Shown here: positions 1 to 8,858 of the stretch, piece by piece | How positions within the stretch are numbered: the stretch's first letter is position 1 | How the letters are laid out: every line of letters starts with the position of its first letter | Source: Bradyrhizobium sp. | GTDB taxonomy: Bacteria > Pseudomonadota > Alphaproteobacteria > Rhizobiales > Xanthobacteraceae | DNA: 64,000 nucleotides | Assembly: GCF_016219575.1 (NCBI RefSeq) | Contig: NZ_JACRMG010000007.1 | Coordinates: 20,160 to 84,159, forward strand | Direction: 5' to 3' | Translations under genes and position numbers: made by a program | The notes under the pieces: generated by a model | The model's input: the letters and a program-made list of their open reading frames with translations, nothing else | What the model was told of the DNA's origin: nothing | The model's database searches: none

Positions 1-868
1 CCAGTCGCCGCGCGCAATCGATATAGGGCTGCGCCATGGTCCCACACGGATAGGGCTTGAAAGCAAGCGTATCGGTGACCCAACGCACGCCGAAATCGCC
101 AACCAGCGCGTCGTAGTCGCCCTTTGTGGTGTGGGCGAAACCTTGGAACAGCCCGTGCACGCCCTCGAACACTGTGCGCGGGCCGACGAAACCGCCCCGC
201 GCCAGAAGCGCGGCACGAATGCCGGATTGCGCGGCCCAGCCGGCATGCAGTCGCTTGGTCCAGGCGCCCTCGGCGAGATATTCGATGATGCCGCCCGCCA
301 TGCTGCCGGCAATCCCAAGCGCATCGACGATTTGCTTTGCGTTGAGGCCAAGCGCAGCACCGACACCGGCTGCGGCGCCCATCGCGCCGAATACCGCGGT
401 CGGATGAAAGCCGGCCTTGTGGACGGCCTTTGGCACGACAAGGCTCAATCGGCAAAGGACTTCAGTGCCAACCGCAATGCCAGTCAGTGCCATGCGACCA
501 TCGGGATTGTGCCGTTCGCAGGCCGCCAGTACCGCCGGCACGATCACCGCGCCGGCGTGCACCGGACCACCCTCAAAGGTGTCGTCAAAATCCTCGCCAT
601 GCGCAGCGGTACCGTTGACGAAAGCGGCCCCGGAGGCGTTCAGCGTGCGCGCATGTCCAATCGCGGTGCACGGACCGTCGTCGTCGCAGCCCGCAAGGGC
701 GCCCCGCACATAGTCCTCGTTGCGCGCGGTGACGCAGAGACCGACCACGTCGACCAGAAGACTCTCGCATTTATGAGCGGTTACAGCCGGTAGTCCACCC
801 GGCTGCAGCGCAGCAATCCTCGCCGCCAGCACTTCGGCGATAGCCGTCTGAGGCAACATAGCCGGCAT
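1..868 (-). CDS. MmgE/PrpD family protein (partial, C-terminus outside window)
   Basis: About 289 codons are visible, reading leftward off the window edge. The visible protein contains the family hallmarks NGTAAHGEDFDDTFEGG near residues 90-105, WTKRLHAGWAAQSG near 205-220 and FKPYPCGTMAQPYID near 265-280. This is the fold of 2-methylcitrate dehydratase, cis-aconitate decarboxylase and many uncharacterised hydro-lyases, so the substrate cannot be named. The ATG at 868 overlaps the TGA of the upstream binding-protein gene in a TGATG junction, which implies translational coupling. A second in-frame ATG lies three codons later. The context suggests catabolism of a small carboxylate brought in by the linked transporter protein. 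Confidence 0.85.
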   Translation of the reverse strand, partial: MPAMLPQTAIAEVLAARIAALQPGGLPAVTAHKCESLLVDVVGLCVTARNEDYVRGALAGCDDDGPCTAIGHARTLNASGAAFVNGTAAHGEDFDDTFEGGPVHAGAVIVPAVLAACERHNPDGRMALTGIAVGTEVLCRLSLVVPKAVHKAGFHPTAVFGAMGAAAGVGAALGLNAKQIVDALGIAGSMAGGIIEYLAEGAWTKRLHAGWAAQSGIRAALLARGGFVGPRTVFEGVHGLFQGFAHTTKGDYDALVGDFGVRWVTDTLAFKPYPCGTMAQPYIDCARRL

Positions 869-1935
869 CAGACACGAAACAGTTTTGTGTAGCGCGCCTT
901 GATCGCCTCTCCCTCTTTTTCCACCGCCGCGGCGTCGTCCTTCATGGTCTTGATCTCGGCGAGCGGCCTGCGGCCGGCTTTTTCCTTGGTCTGCGAATGC
1001 ACCGAGCGCAGACCACCGACGTCGACAATAAGCTGCTGTGCCTCCCGGCTCAGGCTGAAGGCCTGGAACAGCCGTGCCGCGTTCGGGTGCGGCGCGGCCT
1101 TGAAGACGCCGTTCGGACCGATGATCAGCGGGGAGCCTTCGGTGGCATAGACCGGCTCGACGGGACGCCCCGCCTCCTTGATCTGGAAGATATTGTATTC
1201 GTTGCCGTCGGCCATCACGGCGCGCTCGCCAAGATCCAGCTTCTTCGGTGGATCGGCCGAAGACTGCACTTGCATCACATTCTGCTTGGCGAGTTGCTCG
1301 AAATAACTCCAACCGAGATCGCGCTGCATCTGGTAGGTCGCGGTCATGATCGTGCCGCTGTAGCCGGGATGCGCTTTGACAATCTTGCCCTTCCATTTGG
1401 GATCCAGCAGATCGGCAAAACTCTTCGGCGCGTCTTCCGCCTTAACCAGATTGGTGTTGTAGGCGATAATACTGAGCCAGACGCGGAAGCTCGCGAACTG
1501 GCCGTCGGGATCCTTGTGCTCGGCAGGATAAAACTTCGCGACATCCTCGGGGACGTAGGGCGCCAGAATGCCGTCGCGTTTCCAGACGATGAAATGGGCG
1601 GCATCCGAGGAATTTACGATATCGACCGCATGTATCTTGCTGGCATATTCCTGGCCGATCCGCTGGAACACGCGTTCGGCCCCGGTTCGCTCAACCCGCA
1701 CCGCGATCCCCGGATATTTGGCTTCGAATGCCTTGGCCAACTTCTCCGCCACCGGCAAGTCGGTCGAGGTATAGTACATTACCTGACCTTCCTTTTTCGC
1801 AGCCTCGACCAGCGCCGGCGTAACCGCCTCCGCAGGTGGCGCTGCGGCAACTACCCGGGTTGAAAACACCGCGCCCGCCGCCAATGCTGCACCGCCCTTC
1901 AATACGCCGCGGCGCGAAATCGAAAGCTGTTTCAT
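868..1935 (-). CDS. ABC transporter substrate-binding protein, Fe(III)/thiamine type
   Basis: A 355-residue periplasmic binding protein. The N-terminus has a Tat-like signal (SRRGVLKGG, residues 8-16) followed by a hydrophobic Ala-rich stretch. The mature part reads EGQVMYYTSTDLPVAEKLAKAFE, typical of the family-1 extracellular solute-binding proteins that include iron and thiamine binders. No permease or ATPase gene adjoins it here; any partners must lie beyond the left edge. It is followed, with a one-base overlap, by the MmgE/PrpD gene. The ligand is unknown, and many members of this family bind organic anions rather than iron. Confidence 0.85.
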   Translation of the reverse strand: MKQLSISRRGVLKGGAALAAGAVFSTRVVAAAPPAEAVTPALVEAAKKEGQVMYYTSTDLPVAEKLAKAFEAKYPGIAVRVERTGAERVFQRIGQEYASKIHAVDIVNSSDAAHFIVWKRDGILAPYVPEDVAKFYPAEHKDPDGQFASFRVWLSIIAYNTNLVKAEDAPKSFADLLDPKWKGKIVKAHPGYSGTIMTATYQMQRDLGWSYFEQLAKQNVMQVQSSADPPKKLDLGERAVMADGNEYNIFQIKEAGRPVEPVYATEGSPLIIGPNGVFKAAPHPNAARLFQAFSLSREAQQLIVDVGGLRSVHSQTKEKAGRRPLAEIKTMKDDAAAVEKEGEAIKARYTKLFRV

Positions 1936-2079
1936 CCCTGTTCCCCGCTCGTGAAAGGCGAAGTTGCATACACCGAAGCCTAACCCTTATTCCGAAGCGA
2001 CGCCCTTAGTCTATCGTCGACAGCCTATTCGCACTGCAGATAGATTGGCTACACAGGAAAGAACACCAGGGAGAGACGA

Positions 2080-3060
2080 ATGACCGGCTCAAGGTTCGTG
2101 CTGGCGCTGGCCGCAGCCCTGCTGACGACGCCGATGGCAGCGCCAGCATTGGCGCAGGATTATCCGGCGCGCCCCGTCAAGATAATCGTGCCCTTTGGCG
2201 CAGGCGGGCCGGCCGACGTCACCGCCCGCCAGCTCGGCAACATCCTGCAGGAGAATTTTGGCCAGCCATTTGTGGTCGAGAACCGTACGGGCGCCGGCGG
2301 CGTGATCGGCACGGTCGAGGCAGCAAAGTCGCTACCGGACGGCTACACGCTGTTGATGATGTCGAACACCCAGACTGCAAATGAATCGCTGCTGTCGCCG
2401 GCACAGCGCAAATATGAACTGATGCGCGACCTCGCGCCGATTGCGCCGGCCAATTATTCCGACCTTGTGATCGTGGTACACCCGTCGGTGCAGGCAAAGA
2501 CTCTGGCCGAATTCGTTGCGCTCGCCAAATCGCAGCCGGGCAAGCTGAACTATGCCTCGTCCGGCCAGGGCACGCCCTATCACATGGCCGGCGAGCTCTT
2601 CAAAGCGATGGCGGGAATCGACCTCGTGCACGTGCCCTATCGCAATAGCGGCGAGGCGCGAAGCGGCGTGATCGGCGGCCAGGTGCAGATGATGATCGAC
2701 GCGGTGCCGGCGATGGCACCGAATGTCAACGAAAAGCAGGTGCTTGCCCTCGCTACGACCGGCAAGAAGCGCTCGACCGTCATGCCTGACGTGCCTACTG
2801 CCGATGCGGCCGGCGTCCCCGGATACGAGGCGACGATATGGCTCGGCCTGATGGCGCCGACGGGAACACCGAAGCCGATCATCGACAAGCTGAACGTCGC
2901 CGTGAATGCAGCAATCAAGCGGCCTGATATCGTGAAGCTGTGGACCGGTCAGGGTGCAGTGCCGATGTCAATGACACCGGAAGAGTTCGACAAGTTCCTG
3001 CGTGGCGACATCGTGAAGTGGGCGGACGTCGTCAAGAAATTCGCCGACAAGCCGCAGTAG
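2080..3060 (+). CDS. Bug/TctC family tricarboxylate-type solute-binding protein
   Basis: A 326-residue protein with a Sec signal peptide ending near AQD (residues 24-26). It then shows the family signature YPARPVKIIVPFGAGGPADV and LPDGYTLLMM. Bug proteins bind carboxylated, often aromatic or heterocyclic, ligands for TctAB permeases. No tctA or tctB lies next to it, so this is an orphan receptor, as is common in the family. A GGGAGAG ribosome-binding site precedes the ATG. It is nine bases upstream of the molybdenum-hydroxylase genes and is probably cotranscribed with them, so the ligand may be the hydroxylase substrate (inference). Confidence 0.9.
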   Translation: MTGSRFVLALAAALLTTPMAAPALAQDYPARPVKIIVPFGAGGPADVTARQLGNILQENFGQPFVVENRTGAGGVIGTVEAAKSLPDGYTLLMMSNTQTANESLLSPAQRKYELMRDLAPIAPANYSDLVIVVHPSVQAKTLAEFVALAKSQPGKLNYASSGQGTPYHMAGELFKAMAGIDLVHVPYRNSGEARSGVIGGQVQMMIDAVPAMAPNVNEKQVLALATTGKKRSTVMPDVPTADAAGVPGYEATIWLGLMAPTGTPKPIIDKLNVAVNAAIKRPDIVKLWTGQGAVPMSMTPEEFDKFLRGDIVKWADVVKKFADKPQ

Positions 3061-3069
3061 GTTTTTTCG

Positions 3070-3540
3070 ATGCCGCAGATCCGCTTCCGGCTGAACGGCA
3101 CCGAGACAGCCGTCGACGCCGATCCGGAGCGTTCGCTGCTGGATATTCTTCGAAGCGAGCTCGGCTTGACGGGACCGCATTTTGGCTGCGGCGCCGGCGA
3201 ATGCGGGACTTGCAACGTCATCGTCGGAAATCGCGCCGTCAATTCCTGCGACATGCCCCTGTGGTCCGCCGAGGGTAAAGACATCACTACACTGGAGGGT
3301 TTGGGCAGCGCAGAACGGCCGCATCCGCTGCAGCGCGCTTTCATCGCCGAGCAGGCGATGCAATGCGGCTACTGCATTTCCGGAATATTGATGAGCGCGG
3401 CAGCGCTGCTGCGGCAAAACCCATCGCCATCCGCCGACGAGGTGAAAGCAGCACTCGACCGCAACCTCTGCCGCTGCGGTTCGCACAACCGCATCGTGCG
3501 TGCTGTGCTGCGCGCGGCAAGAGAGATGTCCGCCGGATGA
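3070..3540 (+). CDS. (2Fe-2S) small subunit of a xanthine-dehydrogenase-family hydroxylase
   Basis: A 156-residue protein with two [2Fe-2S] domains. The plant-ferredoxin-type site is FGCGAGECGTCN, with its fourth Cys in NSCDMP (about residues 38-60). The C-terminal helical site has CGYCISG and NLCRCGSHNR (about residues 98-145). It passes electrons from the molybdenum centre to an external acceptor. The length and motifs match the small subunit of two-subunit enzymes such as isoquinoline 1-oxidoreductase and nicotinate dehydrogenase, which lack an FAD subunit. Its stop overlaps the next gene's start in an ATGA junction. Confidence 0.92.
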   Translation: MPQIRFRLNGTETAVDADPERSLLDILRSELGLTGPHFGCGAGECGTCNVIVGNRAVNSCDMPLWSAEGKDITTLEGLGSAERPHPLQRAFIAEQAMQCGYCISGILMSAAALLRQNPSPSADEVKAALDRNLCRCGSHNRIVRAVLRAAREMSAG

Positions 3541-5663
3541 ACACACCCTCCCCGCCCAGGCTGCCGGTCAGCCTCGCAGCCAATCCGCGGCTTTCATCGT
3601 GGCTGAAAATTTCAGCAGACGGGTATGTCGCGGTATCGCCCGGCAAGGTCGAGATCGGCCAAGGCATCATCACCGCGTTGGCGCAGATCGCCGCCGACGA
3701 ACTCGATGTCGACATTTCCCGCGTGCGCATGCAGCGCGCCTCAACCGCCTCAAGTCCCAATGAAGGCGTGACCTCGGGCAGCCTCTCGATCCAGCAATCC
3801 GGCCGCGCACTCCGGCATGTCTGCGCCGAAGTGCGGCGCATCTTTCTGGCGAAAGCCTCCGATCGGCTGGGCACGAAAATCGATATGCTCGACATCCAAG
3901 ACGGCACGATCAAGGGGCCGGGTAACGTCACCACGAGCTATTGGGAGCTGGCTGAGGAAATCTCGCTGGATCGCGATGCAAGCGGCGATACGACGGCAAA
4001 GCCGGTGGCGCGGCGGTCGCTGGTCGGACGCTCCGTGGAGCGGATCGATATTCCGGGCAAGGTCTTTGCGCAGCCACGTTTCATTCAGGACTGCGCGCCG
4101 CCGGGCACGCTTCACGGACGCGTGCTGCGGCCGGAAATTTCGGGCGCGAAGCTGGGAGAGCTCAAGCAGGACAGCGCGTACGCTGTCGCAGGCATTGTCG
4201 CTATCGTGCGCGACGGCGGTTTTGCAGGCGTCATCTGCGAAACCGAGCACGCAGCGGACGCTGCACTGAAGGCGCTACACGGGGGCGCGACCTGGGTGGG
4301 CGGCGAACCGCTCCCGGTGGAAAGCGACCTTGCGTCCTTCCTGAAATCGCAGCCGGCGGATTTGACCGTCATCGATACCCGGGGAGGCGCCGCTTACCCC
4401 GCGATATCACGCACAATCAGGCGGCAATTCTCGCGTCCCTACATTGCCCACGCTTCAATCGCGCCTTCCTGCGCCCTGGCAAGATGGGACGGCGGCCGCA
4501 TCCACGTCTGGACCCACAGTCAGGCGATCTATCTCCAGCGCATCGATCTCGCGCGCGTCCTCGGGCTGCCCGTCGAAGACATCACCGTCGAGCACATGGA
4601 GGGCGCGGGTTGCTATGGACACAACGGCGCTGACGATGTCGCGCTCGATGCGGTCCTGCTGGCGCGTGCGACCCAAGGCCGTGCGGTCCGCGTGCAATGG
4701 TCACGCGCCGACGAGATGACCCATGCGCCGTTTGGCGCGGCAATGCTGGTCGAAATCGCGGCCGATCTCGATGCTCGCGGCGAGGTCGTCGGCTGGCGGC
4801 ATTCGATCTGGGGCAACGGCCATACATCGCGCCCGGACGGCCTGGAGCCGCCCAAGCTTCTGGCAGCGACCGAACTGAAGGAGGCGTTTCCCCGCCTCGC
4901 AGCCGGCAACCAGCGCCAGCCGAGCGGAGGTGCCGACCGCAATTCCGTCCCGCTGTATGATTTTCCGTCATGGCAGGTCGAATTCCACCGGCTCTTGGCC
5001 ATGCCAATCCGGACCTCGGCGCTGCGGTCGCTCGGAGGGCAGTGCAACGTGTTCGCGATCGAATCCATCATCGACGAGATCGCCTGCGAACACAGCGAAG
5101 ATCCCGCCGCATTCCGCCTGCGCCACTTGCGGGACGGGCGCGCGCGAGCGGTCATTGAGGCCGCAACGAAGCGCGCTACCTGGAAGTCGGAGAGGCAGCC
5201 CGGAATCGGCCATGGCCTCGGGTTCGCGCGCTACAAGAATACGGGCGCCTATTGCGCCGTGGTGGCGGAGGTCGAAGCCATCGGTGAAGTTCGAGTGAAG
5301 AAGCTGACGCTGGCCGCAGATGTTGGCGAAGCCATCAATCCGGACGGCGTCCGGAACCAGCTCGAGGGTGGCGCCATTCAGGCGACCAGTTGGGCGCTCA
5401 AGGAGCAGGTGCGGTTTGACCGGCAGCGCATCACCAGCACGGGCTGGTCCAGCTACCCCATCATTCGCTTCAGCGAAATACCGGACATCGACATCGTCCT
5501 GATTCCGCGTCCGGACCAGGAGCCGCTTGGCGCTGGCGAGGCAGCGCTGGGGCCGGTCACCGCGGCTATTGGAAACGCCGTTTTCGACGCCCTCGGCGTG
5601 CGCATTCGTGATCTGCCGATCACCCGCGAAAGGCTGGTCGACTTGCTCGAAAACGCGTCATGA
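3537..5663 (+). CDS. Molybdopterin-binding large subunit, isoquinoline 1-oxidoreductase / nicotinate dehydrogenase type
   Basis: A 708-residue catalytic subunit. The start is the ATG overlapping the upstream TGA; the open frame extends further left but not plausibly. Typical features are KVEIGQGIITALAQIAADEL (about residues 38-57), GAGCYGHNGADDVALDA (about 355), RTSALRSLGGQCNVFAIES (about 490) and a C-terminal GAGEAALGPVTAAIGNAV that carries the conserved active-site Glu. The architecture is that of IorB/NdhB enzymes, which hydroxylate N-heteroaromatics next to the ring nitrogen. Unlike many IorB proteins, no Tat signal is visible, so it is probably cytoplasmic. The true substrate is unknown. 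Confidence 0.88.
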   Translation: MNTPSPPRLPVSLAANPRLSSWLKISADGYVAVSPGKVEIGQGIITALAQIAADELDVDISRVRMQRASTASSPNEGVTSGSLSIQQSGRALRHVCAEVRRIFLAKASDRLGTKIDMLDIQDGTIKGPGNVTTSYWELAEEISLDRDASGDTTAKPVARRSLVGRSVERIDIPGKVFAQPRFIQDCAPPGTLHGRVLRPEISGAKLGELKQDSAYAVAGIVAIVRDGGFAGVICETEHAADAALKALHGGATWVGGEPLPVESDLASFLKSQPADLTVIDTRGGAAYPAISRTIRRQFSRPYIAHASIAPSCALARWDGGRIHVWTHSQAIYLQRIDLARVLGLPVEDITVEHMEGAGCYGHNGADDVALDAVLLARATQGRAVRVQWSRADEMTHAPFGAAMLVEIAADLDARGEVVGWRHSIWGNGHTSRPDGLEPPKLLAATELKEAFPRLAAGNQRQPSGGADRNSVPLYDFPSWQVEFHRLLAMPIRTSALRSLGGQCNVFAIESIIDEIACEHSEDPAAFRLRHLRDGRARAVIEAATKRATWKSERQPGIGHGLGFARYKNTGAYCAVVAEVEAIGEVRVKKLTLAADVGEAINPDGVRNQLEGGAIQATSWALKEQVRFDRQRITSTGWSSYPIIRFSEIPDIDIVLIPRPDQEPLGAGEAALGPVTAAIGNAVFDALGVRIRDLPITRERLVDLLENAS

Positions 5664-5769
5664 GGCCCGAGAATGGGGTGATGCAGAAGGGCCACACCGG
5701 CCCCAAATCCGGCTCGCGAGGCTTTGACACCCCGGGATTCGAAACCTACCGTGGAAACAACGGCTGAGG

Positions 5770-6522
5770 GTGCATTTCGTGCGAAATCCATGGATTTTGG
5801 CAACGGCCTCAACGGTCGCGCTGGCGGGCGCGAACGAAGCCTGTGCTGCGACTGCATATTCCTGGACTGGCTTCTATATTGGCGTGAATGTCGGCGCCGC
5901 CGGCCATGAAGCGACGACGCGCGACCTCAACGGCTGGGGCGCGAACGGCCTTTTCAGCCCACCCTATGTCAGTCCGTGGTTCAAATCGAGCACGACCACA
6001 GCGACGTTCGGTGGTCAGGCCGGCTATAGCTGGCAGATGAGCTACTTTGTCGTCGGCGTGGAGGCTGACGTCAACTATGTCGGTGCGTCGCAGACGTTCG
6101 TGCCTCCGAATACGCTCGCGACGCCTTGCGGGACTTCTTGCGTTGCGACGGCGACCAATGAGCTGACTTGGCTCGCGACCTTCCGTGGGCGCGCCGGATT
6201 CACCGTCGACCGTATCCTTATCTACGGCACCGCCGGCGTCGCGGTAGGACAAGTCAGCAACAGCTGGGGTTGGGATAGTGGCCCGCCGATCAGCGACTCG
6301 TTTTCGGTATCGGAAACCAGGACCGGCTACGCCGCTGGCGGCGGCGTCGAAGCGATGTTGACGCAGCATGTGTCGTTGCGCGCGGAGTACCTGCACGTCG
6401 ATCTTGGCACTTCGCGCAACACAATAACAGGCGCGCCGCGCTTCGGCGCACCGGGGATCTTCACCAGCGAATTCAAGAACACGGCGGATATCGGCCGCGT
6501 CGGCTTGAGCTACCGCTGGTAA
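5770..6522 (+). CDS. Outer-membrane beta-barrel protein (Omp25/opacity-like)
   Basis: A 250-residue protein that probably starts at GTG. A signal peptide (about residues 1-24, ending ANEACA) leads into YSWTGFYIGVNVGAAG, the standard opening of rhizobial porin-like surface barrels. Further strands contain AGYSWQM and FVVGVEADVNY. It ends GRVGLSYRW with a terminal aromatic residue, as expected for Bam-dependent insertion. The family is abundant in Bradyrhizobium and mostly structural. It stands alone, downstream of the hydroxylase genes and convergent with the acyl-CoA-synthetase-like gene. Confidence 0.85.
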   Translation: MHFVRNPWILATASTVALAGANEACAATAYSWTGFYIGVNVGAAGHEATTRDLNGWGANGLFSPPYVSPWFKSSTTTATFGGQAGYSWQMSYFVVGVEADVNYVGASQTFVPPNTLATPCGTSCVATATNELTWLATFRGRAGFTVDRILIYGTAGVAVGQVSNSWGWDSGPPISDSFSVSETRTGYAAGGGVEAMLTQHVSLRAEYLHVDLGTSRNTITGAPRFGAPGIFTSEFKNTADIGRVGLSYRW

Positions 6523-6544
6523 CCCGCCCAAATCACTTCCGACG

Positions 6545-8038
6545 TCACCCAAGCGAGGGAGCGATCCCCGCCAGCCCGCTCCGCATGATGCGGCCCATGT
6601 CATTGCGCGGGATGTCGGCGACCTTGACGATGTGAACAGGCACAAACAAAGCCGGCAGATTCTGCGCACAATACGCGCGCAAGCCCTCGATATCGACGTC
6701 GGCCGCTCCCGCCACCACGGCCCACACTTCGTCGATCCCGCTGGCGCTGGCACGACAGAATGCACCGGCGTGGGCCACACCGGGATAGGACTGCAGCACG
6801 GTCTCGATCGTTTCGGGATTGACCTTGTTGCCGCCGACGTTGATGACAGCTTTTTCCCTGCCGGCGATAATGAGCAGGCGTTCCGGCGTGATGGTGCCTA
6901 GGTCACCAGGATAGAACCATCCGTCCTTGAAGACTCCTTCGGCGTTGCGCGGCGCGCCGACATAGCCGGAGACGCAGGTATGCCCACGAAAGCGAACGCG
7001 GCCCTGCTCGCCGGCCGGCAAGGACCGATCGGCCTCATCCACGATCTCCGCACCGATCCAGGGCGCGATATACCCGACAGCTCCCTTGGTTCCGACGATC
7101 CGGTGCGCGGGCGCCGACGCCAGCGGCGTGATCTCCGTGGCCGCATAGGTCGCGATCAGATGCGTGCACATGCGTTGCCTCACCCGCTCCGACAACGCCG
7201 CTGAAAGCATGCCTCCCGACGACAGCATGGTCTCGAACGGGCAGATGAAATCCGGCGAACTCTCGTAATAGCCCACGAATTCTCCCGCGCTTGCCGGCGA
7301 ACCAATCATGCACTGGACGTTGTAGAGCCCGAATGCCTGCAGCGTTTCAGCCGGATCGGTGCCGCGAAAGAAAACCGCACCGCCCCGCGCGAGAATCTTC
7401 ATCGCCCAGAGATAGCCCCAGCTCGTTGTCAGGCCTATGTCGAGAAAGATGCGCGCACAGGTCGGGACGATATCGCCAAAGATTCCGTCACAGGCGTGCA
7501 TGCGCCTGACCAGCATTTCCTGTGTCAGCGCAATGCCCTTTGGATCGCCCGTCGTCGCCGACGTCAGAACGATGCGCGCGGCAGCGGTCTCGTAGCGGCC
7601 CGGAGCGTCATACCGTGGAATCGGCCCGTTATCCCCGGTCATCCAGCCCCAATCCGCGCGCAGCACCTTTTCGCAGCCGAGGATTGCATCCGGCATGTCG
7701 GTGATGACGGCATCAATGGTGAACTCGTCCGGCAAAGCCGCCTGTCCCGTCGACAACGACACAGCGCCGATCCGCTTCAGCGCGAGAATGGCGGCGAGAT
7801 GGAGAACAGGGTCGCGTGTCCATATCGCTATGACGTCATTTGCCTTGATCCCCGCGCCAAGGCAGCGCCGGCCAATGGCATTGGCGAAAGCCCGCAGGCG
7901 GCCATAACTGACCGGTCCATAATTCGATCCAGGCACGCAAACGGCGAGTGACGTCGGATGATAGAAGGCCTGAAATTCAAAGGCGTCTGCGATATTCACG
8001 GCTCGGCTCAGTTGTTCGAATATGAGCCGAAGCTTCAT
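6545..8038 (-). CDS. AMP-binding (acyl-CoA synthetase-like) protein with altered A10 motif
   Basis: A 497-residue ANL-superfamily protein. Motifs seen are A3 as LTSATTGDPKGIALT (about 168), A5 as YAATEITPL (about 315), A7 as GWFYPGDLGTIT (about 390) and A8 as GREKAVINVGGNKVNPETIE (about 408). The C-terminal A10 region reads IPRNDMGRIMRSGL, with Arg where the catalytic Lys of the adenylation step is usual. It may activate an aromatic or short-chain acid to a CoA thioester, or it may be impaired in adenylation. It is divergent from the ModA-like gene at 8153. Confidence 0.82.
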   Translation of the reverse strand: MKLRLIFEQLSRAVNIADAFEFQAFYHPTSLAVCVPGSNYGPVSYGRLRAFANAIGRRCLGAGIKANDVIAIWTRDPVLHLAAILALKRIGAVSLSTGQAALPDEFTIDAVITDMPDAILGCEKVLRADWGWMTGDNGPIPRYDAPGRYETAAARIVLTSATTGDPKGIALTQEMLVRRMHACDGIFGDIVPTCARIFLDIGLTTSWGYLWAMKILARGGAVFFRGTDPAETLQAFGLYNVQCMIGSPASAGEFVGYYESSPDFICPFETMLSSGGMLSAALSERVRQRMCTHLIATYAATEITPLASAPAHRIVGTKGAVGYIAPWIGAEIVDEADRSLPAGEQGRVRFRGHTCVSGYVGAPRNAEGVFKDGWFYPGDLGTITPERLLIIAGREKAVINVGGNKVNPETIETVLQSYPGVAHAGAFCRASASGIDEVWAVVAGAADVDIEGLRAYCAQNLPALFVPVHIVKVADIPRNDMGRIMRSGLAGIAPSLG

Positions 8039-8152
8039 TGAAAACGCCGGTCAGGTCAAACGCGTTGTCGGATGAGCGCGATACCTTGACCTCCGTGCCC
8101 TGCACGTGCGGTATTTGCGACCCTGTTGATGCGACGGCGCGGGACGGGATTG

Positions 8153-8857
8153 ATGACTGGCTTGAACATCCTGAGCGGCGGCGCGGCGCAAGGCCTCGTT
8201 AGGAGTCTTGCGCCGGCCTTCAAGGCAAAGACCGGCCTCGATATCGACGGAGAGTTCGGTGCAGTCGGCGCAATGGCTGACAAATTGCGTTCCGGACGAC
8301 CTACCGACATTGTCATACTCACACAAGCGCTGGTCGGTACGCTGGCCCAGCAGCAACTGGTCGCGCCGGCTTCCGCCAGGAATGTCGGCCTGGTCGAAAC
8401 TGCCCTCGCCGTCCGAGCCGGCGATCCGTTGGTATCGGCGCCGGATCAGGCGGCCCTTCGCAAGGTATTGCTCGCCGCGCATGCAATCTATGTGCCCGAC
8501 ATTAAGGCTTCCACCGCGGGCATTCACATCGCAAAGGTACTCACGCTGCTTGGTATCACCGGAGAGGTCGAGAGCCGCCTGAAAATCTATCCGAATGGCG
8601 CGACCGCGATGCGACATCTGGCGGAGTCGCCCGCGCGGCAACCAATCGGGTGCACGCAATCGACGGAAATCATCAGCACGCCCGGTGTTGCGCTGTCGGG
8701 CGCACTGCCGCCCGGCTGCGAGCTTGCGACCATGTACACCGCAGGTATCACGACTGATGCCGCGCATCCGCGGGAGGCACAGACACTGATTGATCTTCTC
8801 ACAGCCGAGGATCATCGCGATCTTCGCGACCGCGCAGGCTTTCTGGAACCCGCGTGA
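8153..8857 (+). CDS. ModA-like substrate-binding domain protein without signal peptide
   Basis: A 234-residue protein of the molybdate-binding fold. It opens directly with LNILSGGAAQGLVRSLAPAF and contains FGAVGAMADKLRSGRPTDIVILT, TAGIHIAKVL and PIGCTQSTEI. The in-frame sequence upstream of the ATG back to a stop at 8087 encodes no hydrophobic leader, so it is predicted to stay in the cytoplasm, unlike true ModA receptors. A TTG or ATG nine codons upstream is an alternative start. It ends one base from the convergent permease gene. Its role is unknown; cytosolic members may be ligand sensors. Confidence 0.75.
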   Translation: MTGLNILSGGAAQGLVRSLAPAFKAKTGLDIDGEFGAVGAMADKLRSGRPTDIVILTQALVGTLAQQQLVAPASARNVGLVETALAVRAGDPLVSAPDQAALRKVLLAAHAIYVPDIKASTAGIHIAKVLTLLGITGEVESRLKIYPNGATAMRHLAESPARQPIGCTQSTEIISTPGVALSGALPPGCELATMYTAGITTDAAHPREAQTLIDLLTAEDHRDLRDRAGFLEPA

Positions 8858-8858
8858 C

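Noticed and set aside
131..793. Open frame of 220 codons on the + strand
   Set aside because: It is antisense to the MmgE/PrpD gene, whose protein shows clear family motifs; the + frame has none.
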